Below, piece by piece: positions 1-7,771 of a stretch of 37,294 nucleotides of DNA. The stretch is from NCBI GenBank assembly GCA_021818285.1, contig JAKAEO010000012.1:1-37294 (forward strand), written 5' to 3'. The stretch is from Myxococcales bacterium. Its GTDB lineage: Bacteria; Myxococcota; Myxococcia; Myxococcales; Anaeromyxobacteraceae. The position numbers and the translations under genes were made by a program. Positions within the stretch are counted from its first letter, which is position 1; the number at the start of each line of letters is the position of its first letter. A model generated the notes under the pieces. It was given only the letters and a program-made list of their open reading frames with translations. It did no database searches and had not been told where the DNA came from.

Positions 1-598
1 CCGGCGCGGGCCCGGACGGCGCCGGCCCGCCGGCGGGCGGCGGCGGGACGAGCGCCGCGACCGGAGGGGCCACCGCCGGCGCGGCCGCCAGCCCCTCGGG
101 GAAGACGTGCCAGGCGGGGCAGCGCTGCACCAGCAGGCCGAGGAGCAGCGGCGCCTCCCGCAGGTCCACCACCGGCAGCGGCCGCCCGTCGGCGCCGGGC
201 ACCGGCTGGCAGGGCCCCTGCCCCGCCAGGTCGGCGAAGGCGAAGCTGCGCCCCGCCGGGTCGGCGACCACCGCGTAGCGCTGCACCGGGCCCTCGGCGC
301 GGGCGGCGAAGCCGAAGCCGAGCCGCAGCTCCGCCCAGCGCGCCGCCAGGCCCGCGCCCGGCCGGCCCGCCGGCCCGAGGACCCGCAGCCCCTCCTCGTC
401 GGCGACGGCCCGCAGGCCGCGCAGCTGGTGGGCGGCGCCGGCGATCCAGGCGGCCACCCCGCCGAGCAGGCCGAAGAGCAGCACCGGCAGGTCGAGCAGG
501 GCGCCCACCAGCGCGCCGGCCAGCGCCCCCAGGAAGAGCGGCAGCCCCGCCGGCTCGGCCGGCGGGCGGAAGGTGGCGGTGGCGGGCCGTCCGGCCAC
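1..598 (-). CDS. Hypothetical membrane protein, C-terminus beyond window
   Basis: An open frame without a stop runs from a GTG at 598 to the window edge (199 complete codons). It starts one base after the tsaB stop (TGA, 602-600), so it is very probably translated with tsaB. After a short N-terminus (MAGRPATATF), residues of about 18-55 form two hydrophobic segments separated by LLDLPVLLF. This looks like a two-helix hairpin in the inner membrane. A soluble part of about 110 residues follows (RWAELRLGFGFAARAEGP, QRYAVVADPAGRSFAFADL), and then a proline/alanine-rich stretch at the edge. I do not recognise the family. The frame is supported by the clean codon pattern and the tight spacing. Its function is unknown, and the envelope operon upstream suggests only an envelope location. 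Confidence 0.7.
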   Translation of the reverse strand, partial: MAGRPATATFRPPAEPAGLPLFLGALAGALVGALLDLPVLLFGLLGGVAAWIAGAAHQLRGLRAVADEEGLRVLGPAGRPGAGLAARWAELRLGFGFAARAEGPVQRYAVVADPAGRSFAFADLAGQGPCQPVPGADGRPLPVVDLREAPLLLGLLVQRCPAWHVFPEGLAAAPAVAPPVAALVPPPPAGGPAPSGPAP

Positions 599-599
599 G

Positions 600-1376
600 T
601 CAGGCCCTCCCGCGGGGCACGCCGGCCGGCAGGCCGTCGGGGAACTTCACCTCGGCCTCGCTGGCGCGGATGTAGTGGGGCTCGAGCGCGAAGAGCGCGG
701 GGGCGTCGTAGGCGCCGCCGGCCAGCCGCGCCGCGGCCAGGCGCGCCACGGCGCCGGCCGGCGGGGTGACCACCTCGGTGCGCAGCCGCGGCAGCGCCGG
801 CGCCAGCCGGTCCCGCCAGGCCTCGTAGCCCTCGCCGAAGGCGGCGGGGCGCAGCCCGGCGAGCGAGAGCGCCGCCACCCGCTCCAGCAGCGCCTGCGCC
901 GGCAGCGCCGCCTCGGGCTCCACCGGCTCCAGCCCGTCGCCGGCGGCGCGGTAGAAGCCGGCGTAGAGCTCCCCCTTGCGCGCGTCGAGCAGCGGCACCA
1001 GCAGCGCCCCGGCCCCGGCGTCGGGCGCGGCCGCCAGCGCCATGGCGGCCAGGCTGGAGACGCCGGCGATGGGCCGCCGGTTGGCGTAGGCCAGCCCCTT
1101 CCAGGTGGCGAGCCCGACGCGCAGGCCGGTGAAGGAGCCGGGGCCGAGCCCCACCGCGTAGCCCTCGACGTCGGCGATGCGGCGATCGACGGCGGTGAGC
1201 AGGTCGCCGAGCGCGCCCGGGAGCCGCGACCCGTGGCCGCCGGTGGGCCCCCGGGGGCCGGGCTTCGCCGGGGCGTGCTCGGTGCGGTCGCACAGCAGCC
1301 GGGCCACCCCGCCCTCCACCTCGGCGAGGGCGCAGGAGAGCGTCAGCGTGGCGGTGTCCACGGCGGCGACGAGCAT
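600..1376 (-). CDS. tsaB: tRNA threonylcarbamoyladenosine biosynthesis protein TsaB
   Basis: TsaB is the non-catalytic ASKHA-fold partner of TsaD in making t6A37 on ANN-decoding tRNAs. The 258-residue protein starts MLVAAVDTATLTLSCAL, the phosphate-1-like motif seen at the N-terminus of TsaB (consensus ILAIDTST). It has the diagnostic GLGPGSFTGLRVGLATWKGL segment at about residues 75-95, and the region AGVSSLAAMA / LLVPLLDARKGELYAGFY that follows in this family. The length is slightly above the usual 220-235 because of an insert around residues 28-48. The ATG at 1376 begins 13 bp after the rseP stop, so tsaB is the fifth gene of the uppS-cdsA-dxr-rseP operon. No separate promoter is visible. 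Confidence 0.93.
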   Translation of the reverse strand: MLVAAVDTATLTLSCALAEVEGGVARLLCDRTEHAPAKPGPRGPTGGHGSRLPGALGDLLTAVDRRIADVEGYAVGLGPGSFTGLRVGLATWKGLAYANRRPIAGVSSLAAMALAAAPDAGAGALLVPLLDARKGELYAGFYRAAGDGLEPVEPEAALPAQALLERVAALSLAGLRPAAFGEGYEAWRDRLAPALPRLRTEVVTPPAGAVARLAAARLAGGAYDAPALFALEPHYIRASEAEVKFPDGLPAGVPRGRA

Positions 1377-1389
1377 CGGCGGCCCCCCG

Positions 1390-3078
1390 TCACCCCATCA
1401 GCCGGGCGATGTCGTTCTTGAAGACGGCGATCATGAGGAGCAGCAGCAGCGCCAGCCCGACCAGGTTGGCGATCTCCCGGGCCCGCACCGAGATGCGCCG
1501 CCGGGTCACCGCCTCCACCGCGCAGGCGGCGATGTGGCCGCCGTCCAGCACCGGGATGGGCACCAGGTTCATGAGCCCGAGGTTCACGCTGATGAGCGCC
1601 ATCTTGAAGAGGAAGCTCTCCACCCCCTCCTCCGCCGCCTGGGCGGCGATGGAGAAGAGCATGATCGGCCCGCCCACGGTCTTGAAGGAGATCTCGCCGG
1701 TGAGGATGCGGCCGATCCCCAGCACCGTGAGCCGGGTGACCTCCCAGAGGTGGCCCGCCGAGGTGGCGACCAGCTCGCCGAAGGGGAGGCGCAGCGGCAC
1801 CTGGTCGGCGAGCAGGTCGGCCGGATTCACCGGCCCGCGCGAGGAGGGCTGGAAGCCCAGCGCCAGGCGCCGGGTGGTCTCGCCGGTGGCGTCGTCGCGG
1901 ACCTGCCGCTCCACCGGGACCAGCGAGACGGTCCGGCCGCCGGCCAGCGTGAGCGCCACCGGCTTCCCCGCCGTGAAGTCGGCGGCGTGGGCGTTCAGGT
2001 CGCGGAAGGAGCGGACCGGCTTGCCGTTCACCGCCAGGATGTCGTCGCCGCGGCGCAGCCCCGCCGCCTCGGCCGGGCTGCCGGGGGTCACCCGGGCGAC
2101 GAAGGCGGAGACGGTCGGGTCGGCGGGGAGGAGCGAGGGCCCGCCGCCGGCGCAGGTGGGCACCGCGGCCAGCGACCGGGGCTCCCAGGACGGGGCGGGG
2201 CGCGCCGCGCCCTCCGCCGCCTTCGCCGCCGGGCGCTCGCGCAGCACCTGGAGGTCGATGGGAGCGCAGGCCGCCGCCGCCAGGACCCGGTCCAGGTCGC
2301 CGAGGTGGCGCACCGGCTTCCCGGCGGCCGCGACCACCAGGTCGAAGGGCTCGACCGGGCCGGCGGCGCCGGGCGCGGCCGGCGCCACCAGGGCCGGCGG
2401 GTAGCTCGGCATCACCCCGATGACGCCGCGGGTGGTGGTCTCGACCGGGTTTGACTCCTTCTCCGCGGCCGGCGTCACCGTGAACGCCGGGAGGCGCCGG
2501 CCGTCCCGCTCCACGTCGAAGCGCAGCGGCTGCTCCGGGTGCGGCGACACCGCCTCGCGCAGGTCGCCGAACCAGCGGATGGCGTGCACCCGGCCGCCCG
2601 GACCGGTCACCGAGAGGATGCGGTCGCCGGGCTGGAGGCCGGCCACCGCCGCCGGGCTCCCCGGGGAGATGGTCCCGACCACCGGGCCGGGCACCGGCTT
2701 GCCGTTCTGGAGGAGGCCGATGCCCAGGTAGAGGAGGATGGGGAAGAGGAGGTTGGCGGCGGGGCCGGCCACGGCGATGAGGAAGCGGCGGAAGGGGCCC
2801 TGCTCCAGGAAGCCGCGCCCCTGGTCCTCGGGCGACGGCGGCGCCGACGGGTCGTCCCCGGCCATCTTCACGTAGCCGCCCAGGGGCAGGAGGGCGACGC
2901 GGTACTCGGTCTCGCCCACGGTGAAGCCGAAGAGGCGCGGCCCGAAGCCGACCGAGAAGCGCACCACCTTGACGCCCAGGGCCTTGGCCACCAGGAAGTG
3001 GCCCAGCTCGTGGACGAAGATCAACCCTCCGAGCAGGAGGACGATGGAGCCGATCTTGAGGAGCAGGTCGGTGGTCAT
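1390..3078 (-). CDS. rseP: Site-2 protease RseP/RasP family zinc metalloprotease
   Basis: This is an inner-membrane intramembrane protease that cuts single-span substrates such as anti-sigma factors. The zinc motif HELGH is at residues 23-27 in the first helix. The C-terminal NLVPIPVLDGG motif (504-514, third ligand D512) lies in a hydrophobic region ending at 562. Between them are a clear PDZ domain (from about GTISPGSPAAVAGLQPGD), a degenerate PDZ-like segment (around GVIGVMPSYPPALVAP and PFDLVVAAAGKPV), and a second clear PDZ (VTPGSPAEAAGLRRGDDIL). Usual RseP proteins are about 450 residues with two PDZ domains; here the extra domain and an Ala/Pro linker make 562. It starts at the ATG at 3078, 22 bp after dxr. 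I see no good Shine-Dalgarno, which suggests coupled translation. Confidence 0.95.
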   Translation of the reverse strand: MTTDLLLKIGSIVLLLGGLIFVHELGHFLVAKALGVKVVRFSVGFGPRLFGFTVGETEYRVALLPLGGYVKMAGDDPSAPPSPEDQGRGFLEQGPFRRFLIAVAGPAANLLFPILLYLGIGLLQNGKPVPGPVVGTISPGSPAAVAGLQPGDRILSVTGPGGRVHAIRWFGDLREAVSPHPEQPLRFDVERDGRRLPAFTVTPAAEKESNPVETTTRGVIGVMPSYPPALVAPAAPGAAGPVEPFDLVVAAAGKPVRHLGDLDRVLAAAACAPIDLQVLRERPAAKAAEGAARPAPSWEPRSLAAVPTCAGGGPSLLPADPTVSAFVARVTPGSPAEAAGLRRGDDILAVNGKPVRSFRDLNAHAADFTAGKPVALTLAGGRTVSLVPVERQVRDDATGETTRRLALGFQPSSRGPVNPADLLADQVPLRLPFGELVATSAGHLWEVTRLTVLGIGRILTGEISFKTVGGPIMLFSIAAQAAEEGVESFLFKMALISVNLGLMNLVPIPVLDGGHIAACAVEAVTRRRISVRAREIANLVGLALLLLLMIAVFKNDIARLMG

Positions 3079-3100
3079 GTCCGGTACGCGGGCCGGCCGT

Positions 3101-4264
3101 TCATGATGTAACGCGGAGGGCCGCCTGGCGCTTCCCCCATTCGCTGGCCTCCAGGGCCTGCGCCACGGAGCGCAGGGGCTCGGCGACGTGGGCCTCCAGC
3201 ACCTCCTCGCACACCTCGGCGATGCGCGGGAAGGGGCAGCGCCCCGCCAGGAAGGCCTCGACCGCCGCCTCGTCGGCGCCGGAGAGGGCCGCCGGCGCGG
3301 TGCCGCCGGCCTCCAGCGCCCGGTAGGCCAGGGTGTAGGCGGGGAAGCGCCCGGGGTCGGGCTGCTCGAAGGTCAGCCGGCCCAGCCGGGAGAGGTCGAG
3401 GGGGGGCAGGTCCAGCCGCAGGCGCTCGGGCCAGGCCATGGCGTAGCTGATGGGGCCGCGCATGTCGCTCACGCCGAGCTGCGCCACCACCGAGCCGTCG
3501 ATGTACTCCACCATGGAGTGCACCACCGACTCGGGGTGGACCACGATGTCGATGCGGCGCGGGTCGATGTCGAAGAGCCAGCGCGCCTCGATCACCTCCA
3601 GCCCCTTGTTCATCAGCGTCGCCGAGTCGATGGTGATCTTGTCGCCCATCGACCAGTTGGGGTGCTTGAGCGCCTGGGCCGGCGTCACCGCCGCGAGCTG
3701 CGCCGCCGGCAGCGTGCGCAGCGGGCCGCCGGAGGCGGTGAGCAGCAGCCGGCGCACCTCGGCGCGGTTGTGGCCGGTGAGCGACTGGAAGATGGCGCTG
3801 TGCTCGCTGTCCACCGGCAGGATGGCGGCGCCGCGCTCGGCGGCCCGCCGCATCACCAGCTCGCCGGCCAGCACCAGCGACTCCTTGTTGGCGAGCCCCA
3901 CCGGCTTGCCCGCCTCCACCGCCGCGGCGGTGGAGCGCAGCCCGGCGCCGCCGGAGATGGCGGCCAGCACGAAGTCCACCTCGGGGAGCGCCGCCATGAG
4001 CTCGGCGCCGGTGGCCGGCGGCAGGATCTCCGGCCCGTCCGCCCGGCCCCCGAGCAGGCCGCGCAGCTCGGCGGTGGCCGCCTCGTCGGCCAGCGCCACC
4101 CACCGCGGGCGGAAGGCCCGCGCCTGCTCGGCGAGCCGCGGCGCGTTCCGGCCGGCGGCCAGCGCCACCACCTCGAAGCGGTCGGGGTGGCGCGCCACCA
4201 CGTCCAGGGCCTGGACGCCGATGGAGCCGGTCGAGCCGAGGATGGCGATGCGCTTGGCGGTCAC
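3101..4264 (-). CDS. dxr: 1-deoxy-D-xylulose 5-phosphate reductoisomerase
   Basis: Dxr converts DXP to MEP with NADPH, the committed step of the MEP isoprenoid pathway, in the cytosol. The 387-residue protein opens with the nucleotide motif GSTGSIG (about residues 10-16). It carries LANKESLVLAGELV, the metal/substrate segment PVDSEHSAIFQ, LLLTASGGPLR, and the signature HPNWSMGDKITIDSATLMNK. All hallmark residues expected for the family are present and the length is normal (about 390-400). The start is a GTG at 4264. Its product feeds UppS, encoded two genes upstream in the same operon, so the operon couples isoprenoid precursor supply with polyprenyl carrier synthesis. Confidence 0.97.
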   Translation of the reverse strand: MTAKRIAILGSTGSIGVQALDVVARHPDRFEVVALAAGRNAPRLAEQARAFRPRWVALADEAATAELRGLLGGRADGPEILPPATGAELMAALPEVDFVLAAISGGAGLRSTAAAVEAGKPVGLANKESLVLAGELVMRRAAERGAAILPVDSEHSAIFQSLTGHNRAEVRRLLLTASGGPLRTLPAAQLAAVTPAQALKHPNWSMGDKITIDSATLMNKGLEVIEARWLFDIDPRRIDIVVHPESVVHSMVEYIDGSVVAQLGVSDMRGPISYAMAWPERLRLDLPPLDLSRLGRLTFEQPDPGRFPAYTLAYRALEAGGTAPAALSGADEAAVEAFLAGRCPFPRIAEVCEEVLEAHVAEPLRSVAQALEASEWGKRQAALRVTS

Positions 4265-4315
4265 GACGGGAGCCGGGCGGCCGCGCCCCCCTCGGGGCGT
4301 CGGCCCGGGGCCAAT

Positions 4316-5137
4316 CTAGCGCAGGAAGTTGGCGTAGACCCAGACCCAGGGGGCCACGAAGAGGAGCGCGTCGATCCGGTCGAGCAGGCCGCCGTGGCCG
4401 GGGATCAGGCTCCCCGAGTCCTTGACGCCGGTGGCGCGCTTGAGCATCGACTCGGAGAGGTCGCCGAGCGGCCCCAGCACCGCGGCGCCGAGCCCGAGCA
4501 GCGCCGCGCCCGCCCAGCCGAGGGTGCCGAGGTCGTGGGTGAAGTCGAAGGCCCGCACCACCAGCGCCGCCGCGACGCTCCCGGCCACGCCGCCGGCGAA
4601 GCCCTCCCAGGTCTTCTTCGGGGAGACGCGCGGGAAGAGCTGGTGGCGCCCCAGGAATCGGCCGGCGAAGTAGGCGGCGGTGTCGTTCACGAAGGTGGCC
4701 GCCAGCGCCATGATCACCCAGCCGGTGCCGAAGCGCAGCCGCAGGCTCACCACCGAGGAGACCACCGGGCCGATCCAGATCCAGGCGAGCGCCACCGCCG
4801 AGGCCCGCCGCGGCATGCCCTCCAGGTCGCCGCCGAAGAGGTGCAGCACCAGCAGCCCCATCCCGGCGAAGCCCAGGGCGATGGGGGCCCAGGCCGGGTA
4901 GACGCCCAGGGCGTACCAGGGGGCGAGCGGGAAGGTCGCGGCCACGGCGATGCCGTAGGCCTCCGGCAGCCGCACCGGCGCGATCATGGAGATCAGCTCG
5001 TGGGCGGCCAGGGCCGCCACCAGCGCGCAGACCGCGGCGAAGACCACGCCGCCCCGCCAGGTGGCGAAGACGGCGAGCGGCGCCAGCACCAGGGCCGAGC
5101 CGACCCGCAGCGCCAGGTTGCGGTTGGCCTCGTTCAT
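4316..5137 (-). CDS. cdsA: Phosphatidate cytidylyltransferase (CDP-diglyceride synthase)
   Basis: CdsA makes CDP-diacylglycerol from phosphatidate and CTP in the inner membrane. The open frame extends upstream inside uppS, but the natural start is the ATG at 5137 (MNEANRNLALRVGSALV). It overlaps the uppS stop by four bases (ATGA), giving 273 residues, the usual size. Seven or eight hydrophobic segments are visible. The C-terminal family signature is complete: SMLKRATGVKDSGSLIPGHG followed by GLLDRIDALLF. The FPRVSPKKTWEGFAGG segment is also characteristic. It belongs to the uppS-rseP operon, and the four-base overlap implies translational coupling. Confidence 0.95.
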   Translation of the reverse strand: MNEANRNLALRVGSALVLAPLAVFATWRGGVVFAAVCALVAALAAHELISMIAPVRLPEAYGIAVAATFPLAPWYALGVYPAWAPIALGFAGMGLLVLHLFGGDLEGMPRRASAVALAWIWIGPVVSSVVSLRLRFGTGWVIMALAATFVNDTAAYFAGRFLGRHQLFPRVSPKKTWEGFAGGVAGSVAAALVVRAFDFTHDLGTLGWAGAALLGLGAAVLGPLGDLSESMLKRATGVKDSGSLIPGHGGLLDRIDALLFVAPWVWVYANFLR

Positions 5138-5895
5138 GGATCGACGGCCCCGCGCACCTGCGCGCCGGTGAGGCCGAAGCGCCGCTCCCGCCCCTGGAAG
5201 TCGGCGAGCACCTCGAGCAGCTCGCGCTCGCGGAAGTCGGGCCAGAGCGTCTCCACGAAGGCCAGCTCGGCGTAGGCGCACTGCCAGAGCAGGAAGTTGG
5301 AGATGCGCCGCTCGCCGCTGGTGCGGACCATCAGGTCCAGCTCCGGCAGGCCGGCGGTCCACAGCTCCGCCTCCAGCGCGGCGGCGTCGATGTCGCCGGG
5401 GGCGAGCCGGCGGGCGGCCCGCCGCGCCGCCTGGGCCAGCTCCTCGCGGCCGTCGTAGGAGAGCGCCAGGGTGAGCACCATGCCGCGGTTGCCGCGCGAC
5501 TCGGCGCAGAGGGCGTCGAGCCGGCTCCGCACCGCGCCGGGCAGCCGGTCCAGGTCGCCGATGGCGGCGAGCCGGATGCCGTTGTCCATGATCTCGCGCC
5601 GCTCCGACTCCAGGAACTCGGCGAGCAGCTCCATCAGCGCCCGCACCTCGTGCGGCGGGCGCGCCAGGTTCTGGACGCTCAGGGCGTAGAGGGTGAGGGC
5701 CTCGACGCCGACGGCGCGGGCCTCGCGGGCCACCGCCCGGACCGAGGCGGAGCCCTCGCGGTGGCCGGCCACCCGGGGCAGGCCGCGCGCCTCGGCCCAC
5801 CGGCCGTTGCCGTCCATGATGATGGCGACGTGGCGCGGCAGCGGGCGCGCGCGCACCCGCGCCCGGAGCGCCTCGATGTCGGAAGGAGCCGTCAC
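5134..5895 (-). CDS. uppS: Undecaprenyl diphosphate synthase (isoprenyl transferase)
   Basis: UppS is a cytosolic cis-prenyltransferase that elongates farnesyl diphosphate to the C55 carrier used for peptidoglycan and O-antigen. The 253-residue protein has HVAIIMDGNGRWAEARG (the magnesium-binding Asp is D28), GHREGSASVRAV, a TLYALSVQNLARP segment matching the family LYAFSxENWxRP, and the C-terminal RTSGERRISNFLLWQCAYAE signature. The chosen start is the GTG at 5895. A TATAAG hexamer ends nine bases upstream, so the message would be leaderless or nearly so, and I see no Shine-Dalgarno between them. This is the first gene of the minus-strand operon, divergent from the kinase gene. The frr gene that often precedes uppS is not here. 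Confidence 0.96.
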   Translation of the reverse strand: MTAPSDIEALRARVRARPLPRHVAIIMDGNGRWAEARGLPRVAGHREGSASVRAVAREARAVGVEALTLYALSVQNLARPPHEVRALMELLAEFLESERREIMDNGIRLAAIGDLDRLPGAVRSRLDALCAESRGNRGMVLTLALSYDGREELAQAARRAARRLAPGDIDAAALEAELWTAGLPELDLMVRTSGERRISNFLLWQCAYAELAFVETLWPDFRERELLEVLADFQGRERRFGLTGAQVRGAVDP

Positions 5896-5903
5896 GCCGG
5901 GCG

Positions 5904-5909
5904 CTTATA
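5904..5909 (-). promoter_or_regulatory. Candidate -10 element of the uppS operon
   Basis: TATAAG reads on the minus strand from 5909 to 5904, nine bases before the GTG of uppS. It is one of the few A/T-rich hexamers in this 100-bp divergent region. No good -35 is seen at 16-18 bp (TCGGAG at 17 bp is poor), so confidence is moderate. If it is real, transcription starts on or next to the start codon. Confidence 0.4.
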
Positions 5910-5961
5910 GCACGCCGCGCCGCCCGCTCCGAGGAGCTTCCCGGCCGCGCCCCGGGCCCGT

Positions 5962-5990
5962 TTGACCGCCATTTTGCGCCGCCCTATCCT
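5962..5990 (+). promoter_or_regulatory. Sigma-70-type promoter of the Ser/Thr kinase gene
   Basis: TTGACC (5962-5967), a 17-bp spacer and TATCCT (5985-5990). The start codon GTG begins at 5997, exactly seven bases after the -10, so the transcript is predicted to begin at the GTG itself. The identical hexamer pair with the same spacing is found before rpoZ (13784-13812). Confidence 0.65.
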
Positions 5991-5996
5991 CGATCC

Positions 5997-7067
5997 GTGC
6001 CCCCGCGCGGCGTCGGCCCATACGAGATCCTCTCGCTGGTCGGACGCGGCGGGGTCGGGACCGTCTACCGGGCGCGCCACCGCGAGACCGGACGGATCGC
6101 CGCGGTGAAGCTGCTCGGCCCGGCGCCCGCCGCCGACGCCGCCTCCGCGCGCCGCCTGGCCCGCGAGTTCGAGGCCCTGGCGCGGCTCGACCACCCCAAC
6201 GTGGTCCGCGTCTTCGAGGCCGGCGTCGCCGAGGGCTACTCCTTCCTGGCGATGGAGCTGGTGGAGGGGCTCGACCTGCGCGCCTGGCTCTCGCCGGTGC
6301 TCGACCTCTCGCCCGCGGCGCGGGCGGCGAACGACCCGGCGGAGCCGGGACCGGCCTTCGGCCTCGACGCCCTGGCCATGGAGCCGGACACCGAGAGCTT
6401 CTTCTCCGGCTCCTCCGGCGAGCTGGGGCCGGAGGCGGTGCGGAGCCTCGCGGCGCTGGTGGACGAGCCCGAGACCGACCCCGGCCGGGCGGTGCTCCAC
6501 CTCCCCGTGGCCGGCGCGGCCGCGCCCGCCGCCGGCGTCCGGCCGCCCTCGGAGGAGTGGATCGCGGCCCTGAACCGGCCGGCGCGCATCGAGCGGCTGC
6601 TCCACGCCACCCGCCAGGTGTGCGACGCGCTGGCCTACGTCCACGCCCAGGGGCTGGTCCACCGCGACCTGAAGCCCTCCAACATCATGGTGGACGACGG
6701 CCGGCGGGTCCGGCTCATGGACTTCGGCCTGGTGAAGCCGCTGCGCGAGGAGCGGCCGGGGGGACGGGCGGCCATCGTCGGCACCTACCGCTACATGGCG
6801 CCGGAGCAGGCCCGCGGCGGCCCGCTCGACGGGCGCGCCGACCTCTACGCCCTGGGGGTCATCCTCTGGGAGCTCCTCGCCGGGCGGCCGCCCTTCCCGG
6901 CGCCGGCGCTGCGGATGCGCCACCTGGGCTCGGCGGCGGCGCCGCCGCTGCGCGACGCCAACCCCGGCGTCGACGGGCGGCTCGTGGCCGTCACCGAGCG
7001 GCTCCTGCAGCGCGACCCCGGCCGCCGCTTCCAGCGCGCCGAGGAGGTCCGCGAGGCGCTGCCCTGA
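5997..7067 (+). CDS. Cytosolic Hanks-type serine/threonine protein kinase with kinase-domain insert
   Basis: This is a eukaryotic-like protein kinase of 356 residues with no membrane segment, PASTA or other sensor domain. All catalytic elements are visible: the glycine loop GRGGVGTVYRA (16-26), the ATP lysine K38 in AAVKLL, HRDLKPSNIM (catalytic D224), DFGLVKP (metal D242) and YMAPEQARGG. Between the hinge/alpha-D region (MELVEGLDLRAWLSP, 86-100) and alpha-E (from about 197) lies an insert of roughly 90 residues rich in Pro, Ala, Glu and Asp (for example MEPDTESFFSGSSGE). It is probably disordered and contains a cluster of Ser/Thr that could be phosphorylated. The GTG start at 5997 fits both the domain start and the promoter. 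Substrates are unknown. The next gene starts seven bases after the stop, so the two may share a transcript. Confidence 0.93.
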   Translation: MPPRGVGPYEILSLVGRGGVGTVYRARHRETGRIAAVKLLGPAPAADAASARRLAREFEALARLDHPNVVRVFEAGVAEGYSFLAMELVEGLDLRAWLSPVLDLSPAARAANDPAEPGPAFGLDALAMEPDTESFFSGSSGELGPEAVRSLAALVDEPETDPGRAVLHLPVAGAAAPAAGVRPPSEEWIAALNRPARIERLLHATRQVCDALAYVHAQGLVHRDLKPSNIMVDDGRRVRLMDFGLVKPLREERPGGRAAIVGTYRYMAPEQARGGPLDGRADLYALGVILWELLAGRPPFPAPALRMRHLGSAAAPPLRDANPGVDGRLVAVTERLLQRDPGRRFQRAEEVREALP

Positions 7068-7074
7068 GCCGCCG

Positions 7075-7758
7075 ATGTCCGACCTCCCCGGCGACGCGCT
7101 CTCCTACCAGACCGTCGTGGCCGAGTACTTCCTCGGGCTGCGCGGCGCGGGCCTGATGCTCTCGCCGCTCGACCAGGAGCTGGTGGCGGCCTGGGAGCGG
7201 CAGGGCATCCCGGTGGCGGTGGTGTGCCGGGGGCTGCAGGCGGCCCACGCGGCGCTGGCGGCCGAGCGCGCGCCCGGCTCGCCGGCGCCCCGCGCCCTGC
7301 GGGCCTACCGCTTCGGCGTCGAGCAGGAGTGGAACGCCTACCGGCACGGGCGGGTCGGCTCCTCGCCGCCGCCGCCGCCCGAGGCCGCCGCCGCCCGCGC
7401 CCGCCTCGAGGCGGCCCGGGCCCACCTGCTGGACATGGGGCGCGGCAGCGACGGCGCCCGCCGCGAGGCCTACCGCGAGGCCTGGCGGGCGCTGGCCGCC
7501 GCCGAGCAGGCCATGGGCCGGACGCCGACGCTCTCCGGGGTGGAGGCGGCGGTCGAGGCGGCCGACCACGCGCTGCTGCGGGCCTTCGTCGAGGCGCTGC
7601 CGCGGCCGGAGCGGGCCGCGCTGGGCGACCGCATCCGGCTCCGGGCCGGAGGGCGGCCGCGCGCCACCTCGCGGCGCGCCTGGCGCGAGACCTTGCGGGC
7701 CCACGTCGCCGACGCCGCCCACGAGGCCGGGTACCTGGGGCTCCGCGGCTCGGTGTAG
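7075..7758 (+). CDS. Hypothetical protein, co-oriented with DnaC-like ATPase
   Basis: A 227-residue, mostly alpha-helical soluble protein that I do not recognise. The N-terminal 70 residues (SYQTVVAEYFLGLRGAGLML, LSPLDQELVAAWERQGIPV) look like a compact helical domain resembling a winged-helix or primosomal-type fold, though this is only an impression. A proline run near residue 100 (SSPPPPPEAAAA) separates it from an Ala/Arg/Glu-rich helical second half. It lies between a kinase gene and a DnaC/DnaI-like ATPase gene that starts 13 bp after its stop. In Bacillus a helicase co-loader gene (dnaB) precedes the loader gene dnaI, so a role as loader partner is a hypothesis from position only. It could equally be a kinase substrate or an unrelated protein. 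Confidence 0.75.
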   Translation: MSDLPGDALSYQTVVAEYFLGLRGAGLMLSPLDQELVAAWERQGIPVAVVCRGLQAAHAALAAERAPGSPAPRALRAYRFGVEQEWNAYRHGRVGSSPPPPPEAAAARARLEAARAHLLDMGRGSDGARREAYREAWRALAAAEQAMGRTPTLSGVEAAVEAADHALLRAFVEALPRPERAALGDRIRLRAGGRPRATSRRAWRETLRAHVADAAHEAGYLGLRGSV

Positions 7759-7771
7759 ACTCCCGCCCCCG

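Noticed and set aside
3188..5275. 695-codon plus-strand open frame opposite dxr, cdsA and uppS
   Set aside because: Composition is that of a reversed high-GC gene; all three minus-strand genes are fully recognisable.
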